Assembly: GCA_051453625.1 (NCBI GenBank)
Contig: JBOZIK010000001.1
Coordinates: forward strand, 223,265,221-223,329,220
Source: Welwitschia mirabilis
Taxonomy: Eukaryota; Gnetophyta; Gnetopsida; Welwitschiales
Length of the DNA stretch: 64,000 nt
Direction: 5' to 3'
Part shown: in pieces, positions 39,421-52,360 of the stretch
Numbering within the stretch: the first letter of the stretch is position 1
Layout: each line of letters starts with the position of its first letter
The notes under the pieces: generated by a model
Seen by the model: only the letters and a program-made list of their open reading frames with translations
Database searches by the model: none
What the model was told of the DNA's origin: nothing
Made by a program: the position numbers and the translations under genes

Positions 39421-40780
39421 CTTGTTCCTTAACAGTAAAGTTCATTTTTGGGGGTTACAAGATTTTGATTGTATTACATTCTTACTCTGTTACCAACTGC
39501 ATCGGCTCTATCAAATAACAGAAAGATATACCACAAAGACACAGGAGCACTGCTGTACCATTAAGATGTCTTCAAAATGACACATTACTGTGTTTTGGAT
39601 GTGTGGTCGGTTCTATTTTCTGCTACTTTCTTTTTGTGTTATATTTCATTAATACTGCAATCATATTCAACTGTGCCTTTTCCTGCATGTGTAATTCATT
39701 CAGGTATGCGAGCATAGACTAGAAAAATGTTAAATTAGTATTGAACCATATATTTATCAAATAATGTCATATGCAATCTTTCATTTCCAAAATGACAATT
39801 TACTTAGAGCGAGATAGAGGAACTTGGGACACTCAAAAAAGAGGGAAAAAACATGCACATAATAAATTAAGATTTATATGGTTTCAAATTCAATCAGTGT
39901 AAGGTCTAGCTCAACAGTTACAGAGATATATGAAAGATAGTTAGCACTTGTAGGCTCCTTGCATTGTTTATGCATAGTGCAAAATTTGTTCCTCCGTATG
40001 TGGCTGTGGCCATGTTCACGTTTATTTTTATAAAAAGTAAGTCATGCCACTGTTTATCCATCAACGTTTTCAATTTCTTATGCCCCAGGGAATGGGACCT
40101 CCCCTGTCATTTCATAGTTGGATTCTATTCTTATTCTTTACCCTTTTACATTCTTTGCATTCTATTCCAAGGGGAACAAGTCCTCTGCATGAGTCTAGGA
40201 TAAAAAGAGATGCCTCAATGCCTCCTTGATGAAGTAAGATCTACCTCTACTTCTCAGCTTGGCTGTCATCGAAAGAAATCTGAATATTCCCACAGACGGC
40301 TTGCTGAAACAAATGTTACAATGTCGCATGAGCTTTGTTATACCTCATATTCCTAATAATGTCTTAGCGTGATATGAGCTGGGCCGGAATGCATGGCGTC
40401 AATCATGCTACATGCGACACGTTCATGCATATGATGGAATACTTTTTGGTTTGAAAAGTTTTATTTCCCGCATGAGGAACCCATATTACTATATGATCTA
40501 TGCAATTACGTTGCCCTGGTTGTCTGATTTGGAGCTAATACTAATCACTACCTGACCTGGGTTATATTAAAATATTTTATATCATAAAGCAGATCGTTTT
40601 ATTCGAATCGCCTCTAATTCTCACAACAATCACTAATATTAACATTTTTTTACTTTCATAATGAAGATCGTTTCTTTAGGCTCACCTCCGCTGCCATCAT
40701 TGTGTTTCGTCCAACATTTTTATTTTTTAATTATAAGCTACCGTAAGAGAAAAACAGTGGAATTTGTTAAACACTTGAGA
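39421..40780. other. Low-copy looking DNA, no gene identified
   Basis: Composition is less AT-rich than the repeats. Overlapping plus-strand frames at 39,964-40,229 show no recognisable family. It could be intron or old gene sequence. Confidence 0.4.
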
Positions 40781-40786
40781 ACTCAC

Positions 40787-40951
40787 AAACTTGAGAATAA
40801 CAGATAGTAAATTGGTAGAGGAGTCATTGGCTTCCGAGAACTTTTGCAGCATCGTAGTGACCTCACCAGCAGCACAGCCAAGAATACTTTCGTCTCTTTG
40901 GAATTTTGTGTGTGTCAAACATACGTAGTGCTTGAGTAGCAGTAGTTTCAC
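40787..40951 (-). CDS. Candidate internal exon, unknown gene
   Basis: The minus strand has an acceptor (ttgttag) just above 40,951, an open 165-bp (55-codon, phase 0) stretch and a strong donor GTGAGT just below 40,787. The peptide includes RDESILGCAAGEVTTMLQKF and SEANDSSTNLLSVIL, which reads like a helical, ordinary protein. I do not recognise the family, and no neighbouring exon was found. Confidence 0.4.
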
Positions 40952-43300
40952 CTAACAATTTCAACATGTGAGATTTATGATCATGGTTGTATCTTCGGTA
41001 TTCAGCCTTTGAGAATTGTAGAAGCAAGCTGAAAGTATACAGCTTCTCTACTCATGCTACATTTAATATAATTTTCTACAATTTTATTTGCATGAGGTTA
41101 AGTGCTAGTGAGGGGATGAATTGAAAATAGAATCAGCATACACCAAAATAAATCAGTAAAAAGGTGTGGCCACTTTGGAAGATATCCAATAGCCAAATTT
41201 AGTATTAAAAGAAAGTGTGATAATAAAGTGCAAAAAGAACTACTCACGAAATGGCCACTTGCAGGGAACATAGTTTAAAAGAATGTAATAGTTTAATTTT
41301 GTAGTAACAAGAAGGATAAAGAGAGAGTCAAGGGGGGAAGAAGATAACAATTAAGGGTTGGGCTAGTTGTTCTCCTAAACCTTAAAACACTGATATTTAT
41401 TGTTTACATTGGTTTCAACTTTTAACTTATGTTAGCTTTCGTTGCAAAGATGATGTTTTCTCATATTATGTGTGCCACCTTCTTTTCTCCAAATCCACTT
41501 GAAACAATATTTGTTATCTTACTAGGTTGATAGGAGATTATAAGAAAATTAATAAGTCATAAACATTAATTATTATGACATTTGTTATACTAATCTTTGG
41601 TTTTATGATACCAAATTCTTTAACTCTATGGTATGTCCATTATTAAATTAAGCAAATTAAATATTGATGATACCATATTCAAGTAGTTCCTTTTGGCTAG
41701 CCACATGTTTAGTACTTGTAGAATCAACGAACAACAAAAAGAGCATAAACATCTTTATTACTATTATTAGGAAAAGAATTATAACATTGAGAATAGATGG
41801 TAAATCATGTAAGCCAATTGGATGGTAGTTCTACTAATAAGATGCTTGTCCACCATTCTAAAGGTTGTAGGTTTGAACTTTTGGATAACTTGATTGACAT
41901 ACTATAGGGCTTTAACTGTAATTAAAATGAAATATTTGGGCAATCATGCTAGTTGTACTCTCAAAGGGAGGTATGACCACTCAAAGTTTTGAGTTCGATG
42001 TCTCCCACTTCATCATCGTTGTGATTACTATGATTATGGTTAGGAGTAAAGCTTTTATCAAAATGATTTTTCATTTTGTACCTCTTTTGTTTGCTTGTTT
42101 TCTCAATCCCTTTTCGTTTTGTATTCTTCATACTACCTCCAACAATTAGTACTTATCCTGCTTTATAGCATGTGAACCATGCCATTTTTCTTGCGCTCTT
42201 CCATCATTTGTATGGTATCTAAGATAATATAAGATCAGGAGAATCTCCATATCAGGTTCTATTCCCTCTTGATGTCTTGGACTTGGTGAAGTTCTATTAC
42301 TTGCTTTGAGACGATCCTCCCTTTATGGAATTCCATGGCCTCAATGATCATGGTGCTAACATCATGCCTCCCAAGAAGTTCTAGTATCACATAATGCTAG
42401 ACATCAACTTTGGATGGGATTCTTTTCCAAGGTAGAAGTTGCTTCTTGATGGATTCCATTTAATTTATCGACTTTGAGATGGGTTCGTCATCTGTTAAAT
42501 GTGAACATTTCAATTGTCTTAATAGAGCACTGATCTTGGGTTTTACACATTATCCCTTATAAAATTTGAATTTAAACCTTGATATCATATGTGATTCTTT
42601 TCATTTGCCTTAATATGTTGGATATCAAACATAATATCGGGTAGCAAGAATGTCTAGGGTATCAAGAATGTCTAGGGTAATTCTTTGAACCTTTTAGTCT
42701 ATCATTAGGTTTTGTGTGCAAGTAGATCATTGCTAGTCTTTTAACCTCCTTGGTGGAAGTTTTCTTGTCTCAAGTTTATGTTTGAGATTCATGAACTTCC
42801 TCGTCATGTGACTTATAGTTTAATTCTTTGATATTATTGAAAATAAACTTTTAATGATCTCATTATCTATGGTCATTTTATTGTTGTTTTCTATGATGTT
42901 GTAAGCCATGGCCATAACATGAAAATCTCGTATAGGCTTCGGTTCGGGGGTTTTAACATCTTTCTTATTTTTTATAACCCTTCACTTGTTGCCTGTTTAG
43001 ATGCTGCATGAGACACTATACAACGTATGAACTACTATGTAATATGATATAATAGTTAGTCTTTAGGAAATGATTCTCTCATAATCAATAGAATTGTTCA
43101 TAGTTGCAATAATATCAAGAATCTTGATGACACTTGTTTCACTTATGTTAATGGTTTAGTTCAGAAGAGATATTAACATTTTTTTGGTGATAATATGCCT
43201 CCTCCACTCCACATCTTACACATGCATACAAAAGATGATATTATTTATAATTTATGTTAAACAGCTATCATTACTAACAATTTGTTAACTGCATAGCACA
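40952..43300. other. Intergenic DNA, no gene identified
   Basis: Nothing nameable. An 18-bp duplication (caagaatgtctagggta repeated) lies at about 42,640-42,677. The plus-strand frame at 41,946-42,149 has no family resemblance. Confidence 0.5.
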
Positions 43301-43430
43301 ATTACATCAATACTTTTGTATACTCGCCATGTATAAGTTTATTAGTATCCTATGATAAAAATTTGTTTTGTTATCAATTAGTTTAACTATGACATACAAG
43401 TGATGCCATAGAGTTATCGGTAAATTAGCT
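43300..43430 (+). repeat. Direct repeat flanking the gag-only element, left copy
   Basis: The segment from tttgtatactcgcc through tttattagta, ctatgataaaa and aactatgaca is similar to 45,575-45,710, in the same orientation and just outside the other end of the element. Confidence 0.65.
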
Positions 43431-43432
43431 TT

Positions 43433-45433
43433 AGTTAGGAAACAACAAGTGAAAACAACAAGACAACTACAAGCATATTTAACAAGGTTGGAGGCCTTAA
43501 ACAATGCAAAAGTCTTTATTAGAATTGTCGAAAGTCTCTTGTAAGAGAGAATAAAAAAAGAAGGAAAAGTTAAAAACAACTTAACATTGACTCAAGTCCT
43601 CACCCACAATAGTTACATTTAAATAACTTTTACAACTTTATAAGGATAAAGACTCTTAAAGGCAATTAAAGGGAAATATTTGGCTTTACTTTTCTAACGT
43701 TCTCCCACTTGAAGATGAATCTGATCAGTTGTCAAACAAAAAGGAGCAACATTAACAAATAAAAGAATAATGAACAATAACCTCACCATCCAACATAACC
43801 CGTTCATTACTAAACACAAAAAATAAAAACATGCAAATATGCAAAAGAACTAATGGGGGTGCACATCACTTTATGAGGAGCATCCCTACATAAAAATCCT
43901 TTCAAGATTAGGTCTCCTCAAGCTAAATAGACAAAAGACAAAATGAAATTAAAAGTGAGAGGTAAAACCTTAAAAAACATCTAAGCATCTAGTCTTAAGC
44001 CAATTAGCAACAATAAGACACATGCTAGGTAAAACAAACACCAATAGATGTCCAAAGAACTTGCACTAGCTATAGGTTATCATATCGAGAGAAAAAGATC
44101 ATACCTAGCCAATGGACATTTAAGAACAACATCTTCATCAATAGAAATAAGATCAACCTGTCTTGAAGTTTTATGGCTAGTCTTCTTGGACGAGGTAACA
44201 TCCCTCTTGAGCTTTGGGTAGTTACTTTGAATTGTCTAAGTTTCTTGAAGTGTCATTTTAGAGGTTTTTCTTTGACATGATATAGACTCCTTCTAACAAC
44301 TAAACTCTCACCTATAGATGAATGATTAATATTAGTTGAATCATGAAGCTTTGCAATCAAAATAGCACTAATTGTCTCTTCAAAGTTCAACATAACTAGA
44401 GTATTGTGACTTAGGACCACTGCAATATTTTTTCATGATTTAGACAACAAACTTACAAAAGTCATTGCCTTCTCCTTAGAGATTTTCACCCTTATTATAG
44501 TCATCTATGAAACAATAGAGTTGAGCCATTATAGATAATAAATCATGCCTTCATCTTCTTTAGGATTCAGATGGTGTAACTTTCAATGGAGATGAACTTA
44601 AACTACAATGGCCTTTATGTGGTGGAGATTCTCTGACTTCTTCCATTAGTCATGTGTAGTCTTTTCATCTCACACAAATGCAAGAACTGAATCATCCAAC
44701 CAATATCAGATAATAACCAAAGCTTTATGATCTAGTTTGTTTCACTCATCTGAAGACATTCACTCATCTAAAGACATAGAACCCCACTTAAGAGAGAATT
44801 CCTAAATGGGAAGCATTAGACCTTTCTCTTACAAAAGGTCTCCTACCTTCATATTATAAAGATCATAGTTCTTTCCATCAAATATGTCCATAAAAATAGT
44901 GTTCTTCTCCATGTTTCATGCATCTTCCATTTCAACAAGAATCACAAGTTTGTAGATAAAAAATCTACCTCAAAACAAGCCACTGAAAACAACACACTAA
45001 ACCCTAATCACTTTGCTCCTTTCACTCTGTTGTCTTTTGCTACTTTAATTTTCTCATTATTGCATAAGACTATTGACAAACCCATGTAAGAAAAACCTTG
45101 TCTAAGAAACCCTTCCAGTTTTATTTGCAAGTAAGGAAACAATGAGAAAAAATTGCAAGGAAAATCACTAGAATATTTAGTGGGATTCAAGACATTAAAT
45201 AATGCAAAACTCTTTATTTGAATAGCCAAAATACCTCTTCTCCATTCCATGTTTCCGTTTTATAGATTCAATTTATCTTTTTAACCCTTAACAAAAACCT
45301 TAACATTAACTCAACTCCTAGCCCATATAAGTTACATAAAATTAGCTTTTAAAACTTTATGAGGGTAAAGACCCTTTATGCCAATTAAAAAAACATAATT
45401 AAAAGGGAAAATTTTGGATTCACTTTTCTAATA
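43433..45433 (-). mobile_element. Short LTR element with gag only (TR-GAG-like, copia-type)
   Basis: Two LTR-like repeats, about 43,433-43,699 and about 45,120-45,433, share blocks such as aatgcaaaa-tctttatt, acattgactcaa / acattaactcaa and cttttctaa. On the minus strand a purine tract, AAGTGGGAGAA, sits before the left (3') LTR. Between them is only a copia gag (44,100-44,912). No protease, integrase or RT is present in the roughly 1.4-kb interior. A possible 5-bp target duplication, gcttt, is at 43,428-43,432 and 45,434-45,438. The inner LTR edges are approximate and no standard primer-binding site was seen. Elements with LTRs and gag alone are known in plants as TR-GAGs; a simple internal deletion of a full copia is the alternative. 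Confidence 0.72.
44100..44912 (-). pseudogene. copia-type gag of the short LTR element
   Basis: From a start at about 44,912 the minus strand reads FDGKNYDLYNMKVGDLL, then KLDHKAL, then EKTTHD, matching the copia gag pattern FDG-NY-LWK-KM-DLL ... KKLDRKAL ... EKTTKDLW. It continues to a possible C-terminus near 44.1 kb. Several stops interrupt it. Confidence 0.75.
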
Positions 45434-45574
45434 GCTTTATACCTCAATATATTCAAAGGTCCTTAATCTGCTTCCTATGGTATTAGTTTATTAATCCATT
45501 TATTGTTTCCTGAGTGATCTTAATTTTATAGCATTATTTTCTTATTCTAGTTATATTGAAAAGATCTGCGCATT

Positions 45575-45710
45575 GTATTCATTTGTATACTTGCCTTAAA
45601 TAATTTTATTAGTAATCTATGATAAAATTTAATCACATTATTAATTTGTTCAACTATGACACAATTTGTATCACAACGTTATTAGGAAATTAACTTTAAA
45701 CTTTACTATA
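45575..45710 (+). repeat. Direct repeat flanking the gag-only element, right copy
   Basis: This is the partner of 43,300-43,430. Additional weaker copies of neighbouring sequence (around ttattaat-atttatt and agatctt) lie at 45,465-45,525 and 45,730-45,785. Confidence 0.65.
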
Positions 45711-47860
45711 TTTAAAGCTTATCCATCTTCTTCCTATTATATCACTTTATTAATTAATTTATTATTTACCAAAAGATCTTGTAGTTCTTTTGAAAAGATC
45801 ATGACATTCACACTTTCACATAATTAGGGCTATATTATCAACAAACAGTATTAGAGTAAGAATGATTTGGATAATGGTAAACAATTATTGATTTTCATTA
45901 GAATATTGGTTTAATTATTATTGTTTCGATAGAAAGTAATAACTTTATTTATTAGAAAAATGGGATAGTAAATGTTATAGTAGATCAAAACCATTTAGAT
46001 ATTTTTGAAGTTGGATTACTTAATGACATCAATCTTACTAAACTTGGTGCACTTTAAGATGTCAATCAATGTTCATTAAAGAAACACAAAAGAACTTAAA
46101 GATAAAGTAAATGTTTAAAGGTTTGGTATTGGTGTTAGATGAGATTTAATAAAAATAATTCACTTTAGAACTTTTAAGACAATCTGGAAAATTACCAAGT
46201 TAGAATATAAGGGTTTTTAAAAAGTTTAAATTTTCTTCTTTAATACTTTAGGGTGATAAAATGTCTCACAAAAATATGGATTAGGATTATTAATAGATAT
46301 GTCTCACAAAATATGATATTTTAAAAGGTTCTTATATTTTAAATGAGTTTTTATGTCTCTTGCAACTACATATTTCTTTGTCTGACAATTATTTCTTTGT
46401 ACCTTATAACTTATGCTTTCATACCATAAAATGTAGAATTAAGGTAAGAAAAATGAGTGGGAATTAAAAAAAATAAATAAATTAATTTATTAGTTTGTCT
46501 TCACAGGTAAAGGGGATGTTGAACTTTAGACTTTTAGTGATAGTACCTTTCCTTAAGAGTCTAGCCATCATGATCACTTAAACAAATAATTTGAATTACA
46601 CTTGGGGCCTCATAGAATGTTAATTATATCATTCAAACATCGAAAACCATGACCTTCTAAATAGAGAATGAGTATCCAACAAGTTAACTATGATCCCTTG
46701 CTATCTCCATAATTAGACTTCAATCCATTCATGATAAGCATGAAGAGAAATTACTTGAATAGTTATATGACTTAAAACAATAAATAAAGGATTATGTTTT
46801 TAAAAATATTGATTTTAATTATATAAATATATTAGAATTATATTTTGATTAGTTACAATAACTTCTTTACAATGTTTATAATGTGACTTGTGAAATGCAA
46901 TCATGAGAAACTATCACAAATTCCGTATGTGAATGGATTCAATAAACAAATCGATGGATATTCGCTATTGAAAACTATCTTATATTACTTCTAATATATA
47001 AATATCTACCCATGAATATAATTATTGGATTTATTTTTATTGGACTGAGAGATAAGATTATAGTTCAAATATACAATAGTTAGCAAAAGGACAAGAAAGA
47101 TGTTCTTACAAAATATTTGGCCTATAATGATATAAAACTTATGCTTGAAAACTAAAATGAAATTTCAAAAAAAAAAAAAAGAAAAGAAAACTTGGTGCAT
47201 TTTCTAAAAGAGAAGAAAATAATGAATCTAAAGAAATTTTATTTAATGTATTAAGAATTACCATTGTAAAATCAATTATGAGGAAATCAAGTTAGTAATG
47301 GAGGAAAAAAATACAGATGTTTCATATACTAAAGATCTTCTTTATGATTATAATGTATGTTCAATATGTGAAAGATGCTTTTATATTTTTTACTAGGGAA
47401 ATAAAGTATTTTAAATGTATTAGAGGTATTATGCTTTTTTTTTGAAATTTTCGATTTAAGTATTAATTTCTAAAAGTACTTTAACTTTTTAGATCTTAAA
47501 TTAATAATTAGGGGAAAAAAGATGAAATAGATACTAAGATTTTTTTCCTATCAAGTATTTCATAGCCTACTTTACTTATAAAATAATGTTCTAGTATGGT
47601 TAATAACAAATAAGATGTTTGCTAATAGTTGTCACTACTGAAATTAAACATTTAGTATAAATTAAAAAAATCTTTTTTGTTATGAATACAATACAAATGT
47701 AATTCACTAAGAGAATGTTAAAAGTACTATAAAAATATTTAACAATAAATTACATGTTTTTATATCAAATTATATATTAATTTAATTATTGATGAGGTTT
47801 TAGTATAATTCATGGGACACTTGTCTTCCATTTAGAAGTTGTAGTGTTAGATATTAGATT
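45711..47860. other. AT-rich DNA, no gene identified
   Basis: Only short frames are present. A poly(A)-like run lies at about 47,166-47,192. Confidence 0.55.
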
Positions 47861-47869
47861 GAAGTCCTA

Positions 47870-50800
47870 TCTCAGGTTTATCTCTTCATTCTTATGAATT
47901 AGAGGCTTAGCTTAGATTTAAGATGACATTCTATTTGCATGATGTTATTAATCATCATCAGTGTGAATATGTTGCCTGCTTTACTTGGTCTAATCATTAC
48001 TATGGCTGTAGGTTGACTTTTTCCAAACTTGATCACACTTCCCTTATGATCTAAAGATAGTGAATATAATCTTGTTTAAGTATTTTCTCTCATTTAGCTA
48101 TCTGTTTATTTTCCTAGTTCAATTAATCTGCTCATGCCTAGTGGAAGTCATAGAGCTCTACACAATCCTTTTGTTCTTAACACTATGTTATTAAAATCTC
48201 AAGATTCAAGCATCTCTACTTTCAATATTGGAATAGTGTTCTAAGATCTTGTGAATCCGTCAGATATATTTCTTAGTTTAAAAATAGCATTTATCAAATA
48301 CAATAACTAGCTAGAGCCATTTGTAAAAATTTTAAGCTTAAGCAAAAACATGTTTAAAGATGAATTCATAGGTGTTTAGGTCATCTTTAGAATAAGGCTA
48401 TTCATGATGCTTATTTAAATGAAGAACTTCACCTTTTGCAATAAAGTTGATTACAAGTGAAAGAACATGAGCATTATCTTGCCATGGGTGCTTACTTGAA
48501 AGGTATACTAAAATGGCTTTGAGTTGAACCTTCTACCTCTAAAGAATGTTTAAAACTATTTAAGGGAAATGTATTAATAATACTATTAAGAAAAATAGAC
48601 ATGATGATCAATTCTTCACTCATCTTAAAGATATTTGTAACTTTTTTACAAAAATCTATCAGAAATGTTTTACTAGAAATTCCATCTTCCTAAGTCATTT
48701 AGATATGATTTTGTTGGTAGTTCCTCCTGTGAATATTAATACATCAACATAGAATTATTTACTTTTTATTAAAGATCTACATCAAAAATTATGGGTTATG
48801 CCATAAGATGTTGCTCTAGGAATTGATGGTATTCTAGTTAAGTTTTAAAGTGGGCTTAGACTATTTAGGTGTAGATCTTTGGAAAGTTTATACTAAGGAA
48901 ATTCAATCTAGCTTCATAAGATAGTGGCTTAACAAAAAAATTATTAAATTAATTTCTAAGTAGGATGATCCTTTATCTGCAGATAACTAATGGCTTATTA
49001 CTTTATTATCTATTACCAAATTATGGCCAAAGAAATTGCTAATAAAGTTAAGCTTTTTCTTGATCATTTAGTGCCATAAGAATAAACAAGATTCTATACT
49101 AGAAGATATATTCTTGAAAATGCTTTAACTACTACTAAAGGTTTTAAATAGGCTTCTAATTATGCTAATAAAGCTTTTCATCTTCAATTGGATTTTGCTA
49201 AGGCTTATGATAGAACAAGCTAGGAGTATCTTTATAAGATTATGAATTACATGGATTTGGGTAATCTATTTATTTAACATATTTTTTTTACTAATCCAAC
49301 TACTATGCTTTTAATGAATGATACTAGATATAAGACCTTTCCTCTACAATGCTTTATTCTATAAGGTTACCCTGTTTATCCTTATTTGTATATTATAGCT
49401 TTATGATGGTTTGGCTCACTTGCTTAGACTATCCAAGTGTGATGCTTTCTTATGATGAATTAATTTACTAGGTATCAAAAAATATCTTCTTCTTAACTCA
49501 TATTCTTATGATATGTTCTTAGTATTCCAACACACAAATAGTAACACCAATGCTACCAACTTCTCTATTTAGATATTTTGTGTAGCTTTTTCTTTCAAAA
49601 TTAATTGGAATAAGTCTAAGATTATTCCCAACTAGTAAACCACTCTCACTCATCACAATTTAGATGCAAAAATTAATTTGATTTAACTAGAGACACCCTT
49701 GAGATTACTATTTGTCTTTCAACTTCATAAGGTGCTCATTGAAATCCCATGCTTCAGAAGATTGAGGAAAAAATTAAGAAATAATACAACAAACTAGTGA
49801 TCTTAGTAAGGCATTAAGTAGTAGTGAAAAACATTATTTCAACTATTTTGATTTACTTTTTAAGCTTTATAATTCCTTTAGCTAATGCTTTTCACTAGTG
49901 CATATCCATGCTTTCTAATTTTCTATGGCATACTCAATCTACTAAAAAAGGATTTCACAGAGTTGCTTGAAAAAATGTGCATTCTTTCAATTGAGTCTAG
50001 TGCTCTTGAAATTTTATATTTACATAAGTAAGATCTTTCTTTTGCCATTACAATGGTTATTTGTGCTTGTTCTAGTCCTCAAGCTTAAAAATAAAGTTTT
50101 AAGCTACAGTTGCATGTAGCCTTTAAGCAAATTAAGTGGCTTTTAGATATTTTCAATCTTAGTAATATTTTATTTCATTTAAAAGTTACAAATATAGATA
50201 GGTTGATCCCTTTTAAATTTTATAGGATTATTGGTTAATGTGGAGATATAAATTAAGAATTCATCAGTTGTTTTGTGATCACTCTGCTATTTCTCTAATA
50301 TTCCTAACATTTTAGTTTCACATAATATTCTATTTAACATAGGACATGTTCATGGTCAATTAGTTAATAGTATCAAGAAAAAGGATTTTTTTCTTTTACA
50401 ATGACTTTACACATTAGAATGATCATGTTGTGTTTACGTCTACATGGTTTCACATCTATATGNNNNNNNNNNNNNNNNNNNNNNNNNNNNNNNNNNNNNN
50501 NNNNNNNNNNNNNNNNNNNNNNNNNNNNNNNNNNNNNNNNNNNNNNNNNNNNNNNNNNNNNNCAATTGTAATCTTTTTGAACAATTGATTAAAGTCCCAC
50601 CCAATTACTACATTTCACAGATTTAATTCATGTGAAAACTCAAAGTACAGTAAATATTTCAGTTAAAGACATTTAATATTTTAGCTAAAGACATTTATAC
50701 TTCTTTTCTAAAGGATATTAACTACACTAGGATTTTGGCAAAGTGGGCATTAGATAATATTATTAATTAACTAAAAATATTTAAGAGGATCTAGAATGCT

Positions 50801-51480
50801 CTAAACTACTCCAAGGTTAAGATTTTCATATGGTGTATTTCTCACCAACATTCACCTGTGTGCAACACTTCTACACGGAGAAGGTTAATTATCCATTTTG
50901 TGGACATGCTAAGTATTTTTGACATTTTCTGTCTGAATGTTTTTAGACTTAAAATTTAGCACATTATTTGTAGTGCAACTTCAGATATCATGACTCAATT
51001 CCAAGTGATCTACAATAGGATTATGAACAACCAAATAGAGAAAATGTCAATTTGTTTTTATATTTTTAATCTTTATATGAGCTTTGGAAGATGAGATTCT
51101 TTAAGCTCTTTTAAGATGCTAATGTAAGAATTCATTTAGGAGATATCATTTTTAAATCTCTGTTTATAACTCAACTTCAAGTTATGACATAAGATCAAAA
51201 ATTTCTTTTGAAGGCCCAATATTTAAATCTTTTCTTAAATGCTAGGATGAAACCTAGATCTCAAAATTGATTACTTTTGTTTTACATTGTTTTCTTTCTT
51301 GGGTTTTTGTAGTTTTAGTTGACTAGTTCCTTTTCAATGTTATCTCTCTTTGTTGCCTTCATTTTATATTAAAGGATCATGTTTCTAAGATTAGATCCTC
51401 AAAGATTTCTCCTTATCTCTCTCTATAGCCTTTTGTGTGCATCTCTTTTGCTTTAATGAAATATTTTTTCATTAACTTTT
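47870..51480 (+). mobile_element. LINE (L1-like) ORF2 remnant
   Basis: Plus-strand reverse transcriptase blocks appear in order: IMAKEIANKVKLFLDHLVP near 49.02-49.08 kb, RYILENAL near 49.11 kb, LQLDFAKAYDRTS near 49.18-49.22 kb, a degenerate catalytic SYDMF near 49.5 kb and INWNKSKIIPN near 49.62 kb. The upstream part should hold the endonuclease domain but is too decayed to confirm. The relic ends in T- and A-rich sequence near 51.48 kb. Stops are frequent. Confidence 0.8.
50463..50562. other. Assembly gap, 100 N
   Basis: A run of N inside the LINE. Confidence 0.99.
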
Positions 51481-51660
51481 TTTATTATTTTAAAATATTT
51501 ATTACTAGCTAATAGGCCTTGATTATTTTAGATAATAAAATAAAAAAGTGAAAATATTTTGCTATGTATTATTTCTGGATGAATAATTTAATTGAATGGT
51601 ACTAATTCTCTTAGCTACTTATCCTTTTTGATCATTTTCTATTAAAATATTTTTTAATAC

Positions 51661-52360
51661 CACTAATAAAAAATGAGGTTTTGACAATGGATTTTTACTA
51701 CTATTACAACCTAAATACTTATATACCAAAGTGAATAAACCTATTATTATAGGTACATAATAAACTAAAGTAATACAGTTATTGTAGTTTAAAGTAATAA
51801 ACCTATTACTATAGGTACATAATAAGCTGGAGTAATAAATTTATTGTAGTTTTAACTAATTGACGTGTTATCACATGTCAAACTTATAAATTTACATTAG
51901 TTATAATAATTACAATATTATCTCATATTAACCATATAAACTTACAATGGTCACTAGTAACCACAGTAAGTGTATTGAGTACCTAACTATCCTTAGACAT
52001 TATACTATAGCTAAATCAAAACTGTAATATAACCTTTTATATTAGGTTTTGTTATAACCAACGTAATTTACACTTATACTATAGTTGTATAGAAATAACA
52101 GTAAAATGCTATTAATGTGGTTACACACTTCATATTGTGATTTCGTAATAACTATAGTAAAACACTATCAATGCCTATAGCAGCCAATACTATGATTATC
52201 TAAAACTCACCATAAATTTATCTTAATACATTATATTGTGACTTACGTTAACTATAGTACTATATCTTATACACATCAGTTTTAATTAATTGGAATAATA
52301 GATTAAAGAAAAGTTGTGTTTATAACCATAGTAATAGGTTTATTTCTATTCAAAAAAAAA
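51661..52360 (+). mobile_element. Possible CACTA transposon terminus with subterminal repeats
   Basis: The sequence at 51,661 begins CACTAATAAAAAATG then aggttttgacaatgg, like the end of plant CACTA elements (CACTA, A-rich, GGGTTTTG-CGACGG) after deamination. It is followed by a 62-bp tandem pair (51,734 and 51,796) and many short motifs such as actatagtaa and tataaccata. These resemble CACTA subterminal repeats. The opposite terminus was not found. Confidence 0.45.
51734..51857 (+). repeat. Tandem repeat, 2 x 62 bp
   Basis: Units start aataaacctatta at 51,734 and 51,796, with a few mismatches. Confidence 0.88.

Larger units (their letters stand above)
36700..41000. other. CG-retaining, gene-derived island
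   Basis: CG pairs and GC content rise sharply from about 36,720 (acgcgc, gcggtgc) and fall again near 41 kb. All convincing cellular-gene remnants of this half of the window, except the 60-kb chimera, lie here. Confidence 0.65.

Noticed and set aside
47870-51480. LINE at 48-51 kb as an active element
   Set aside because: The catalytic block is destroyed and stops are frequent in all frames.
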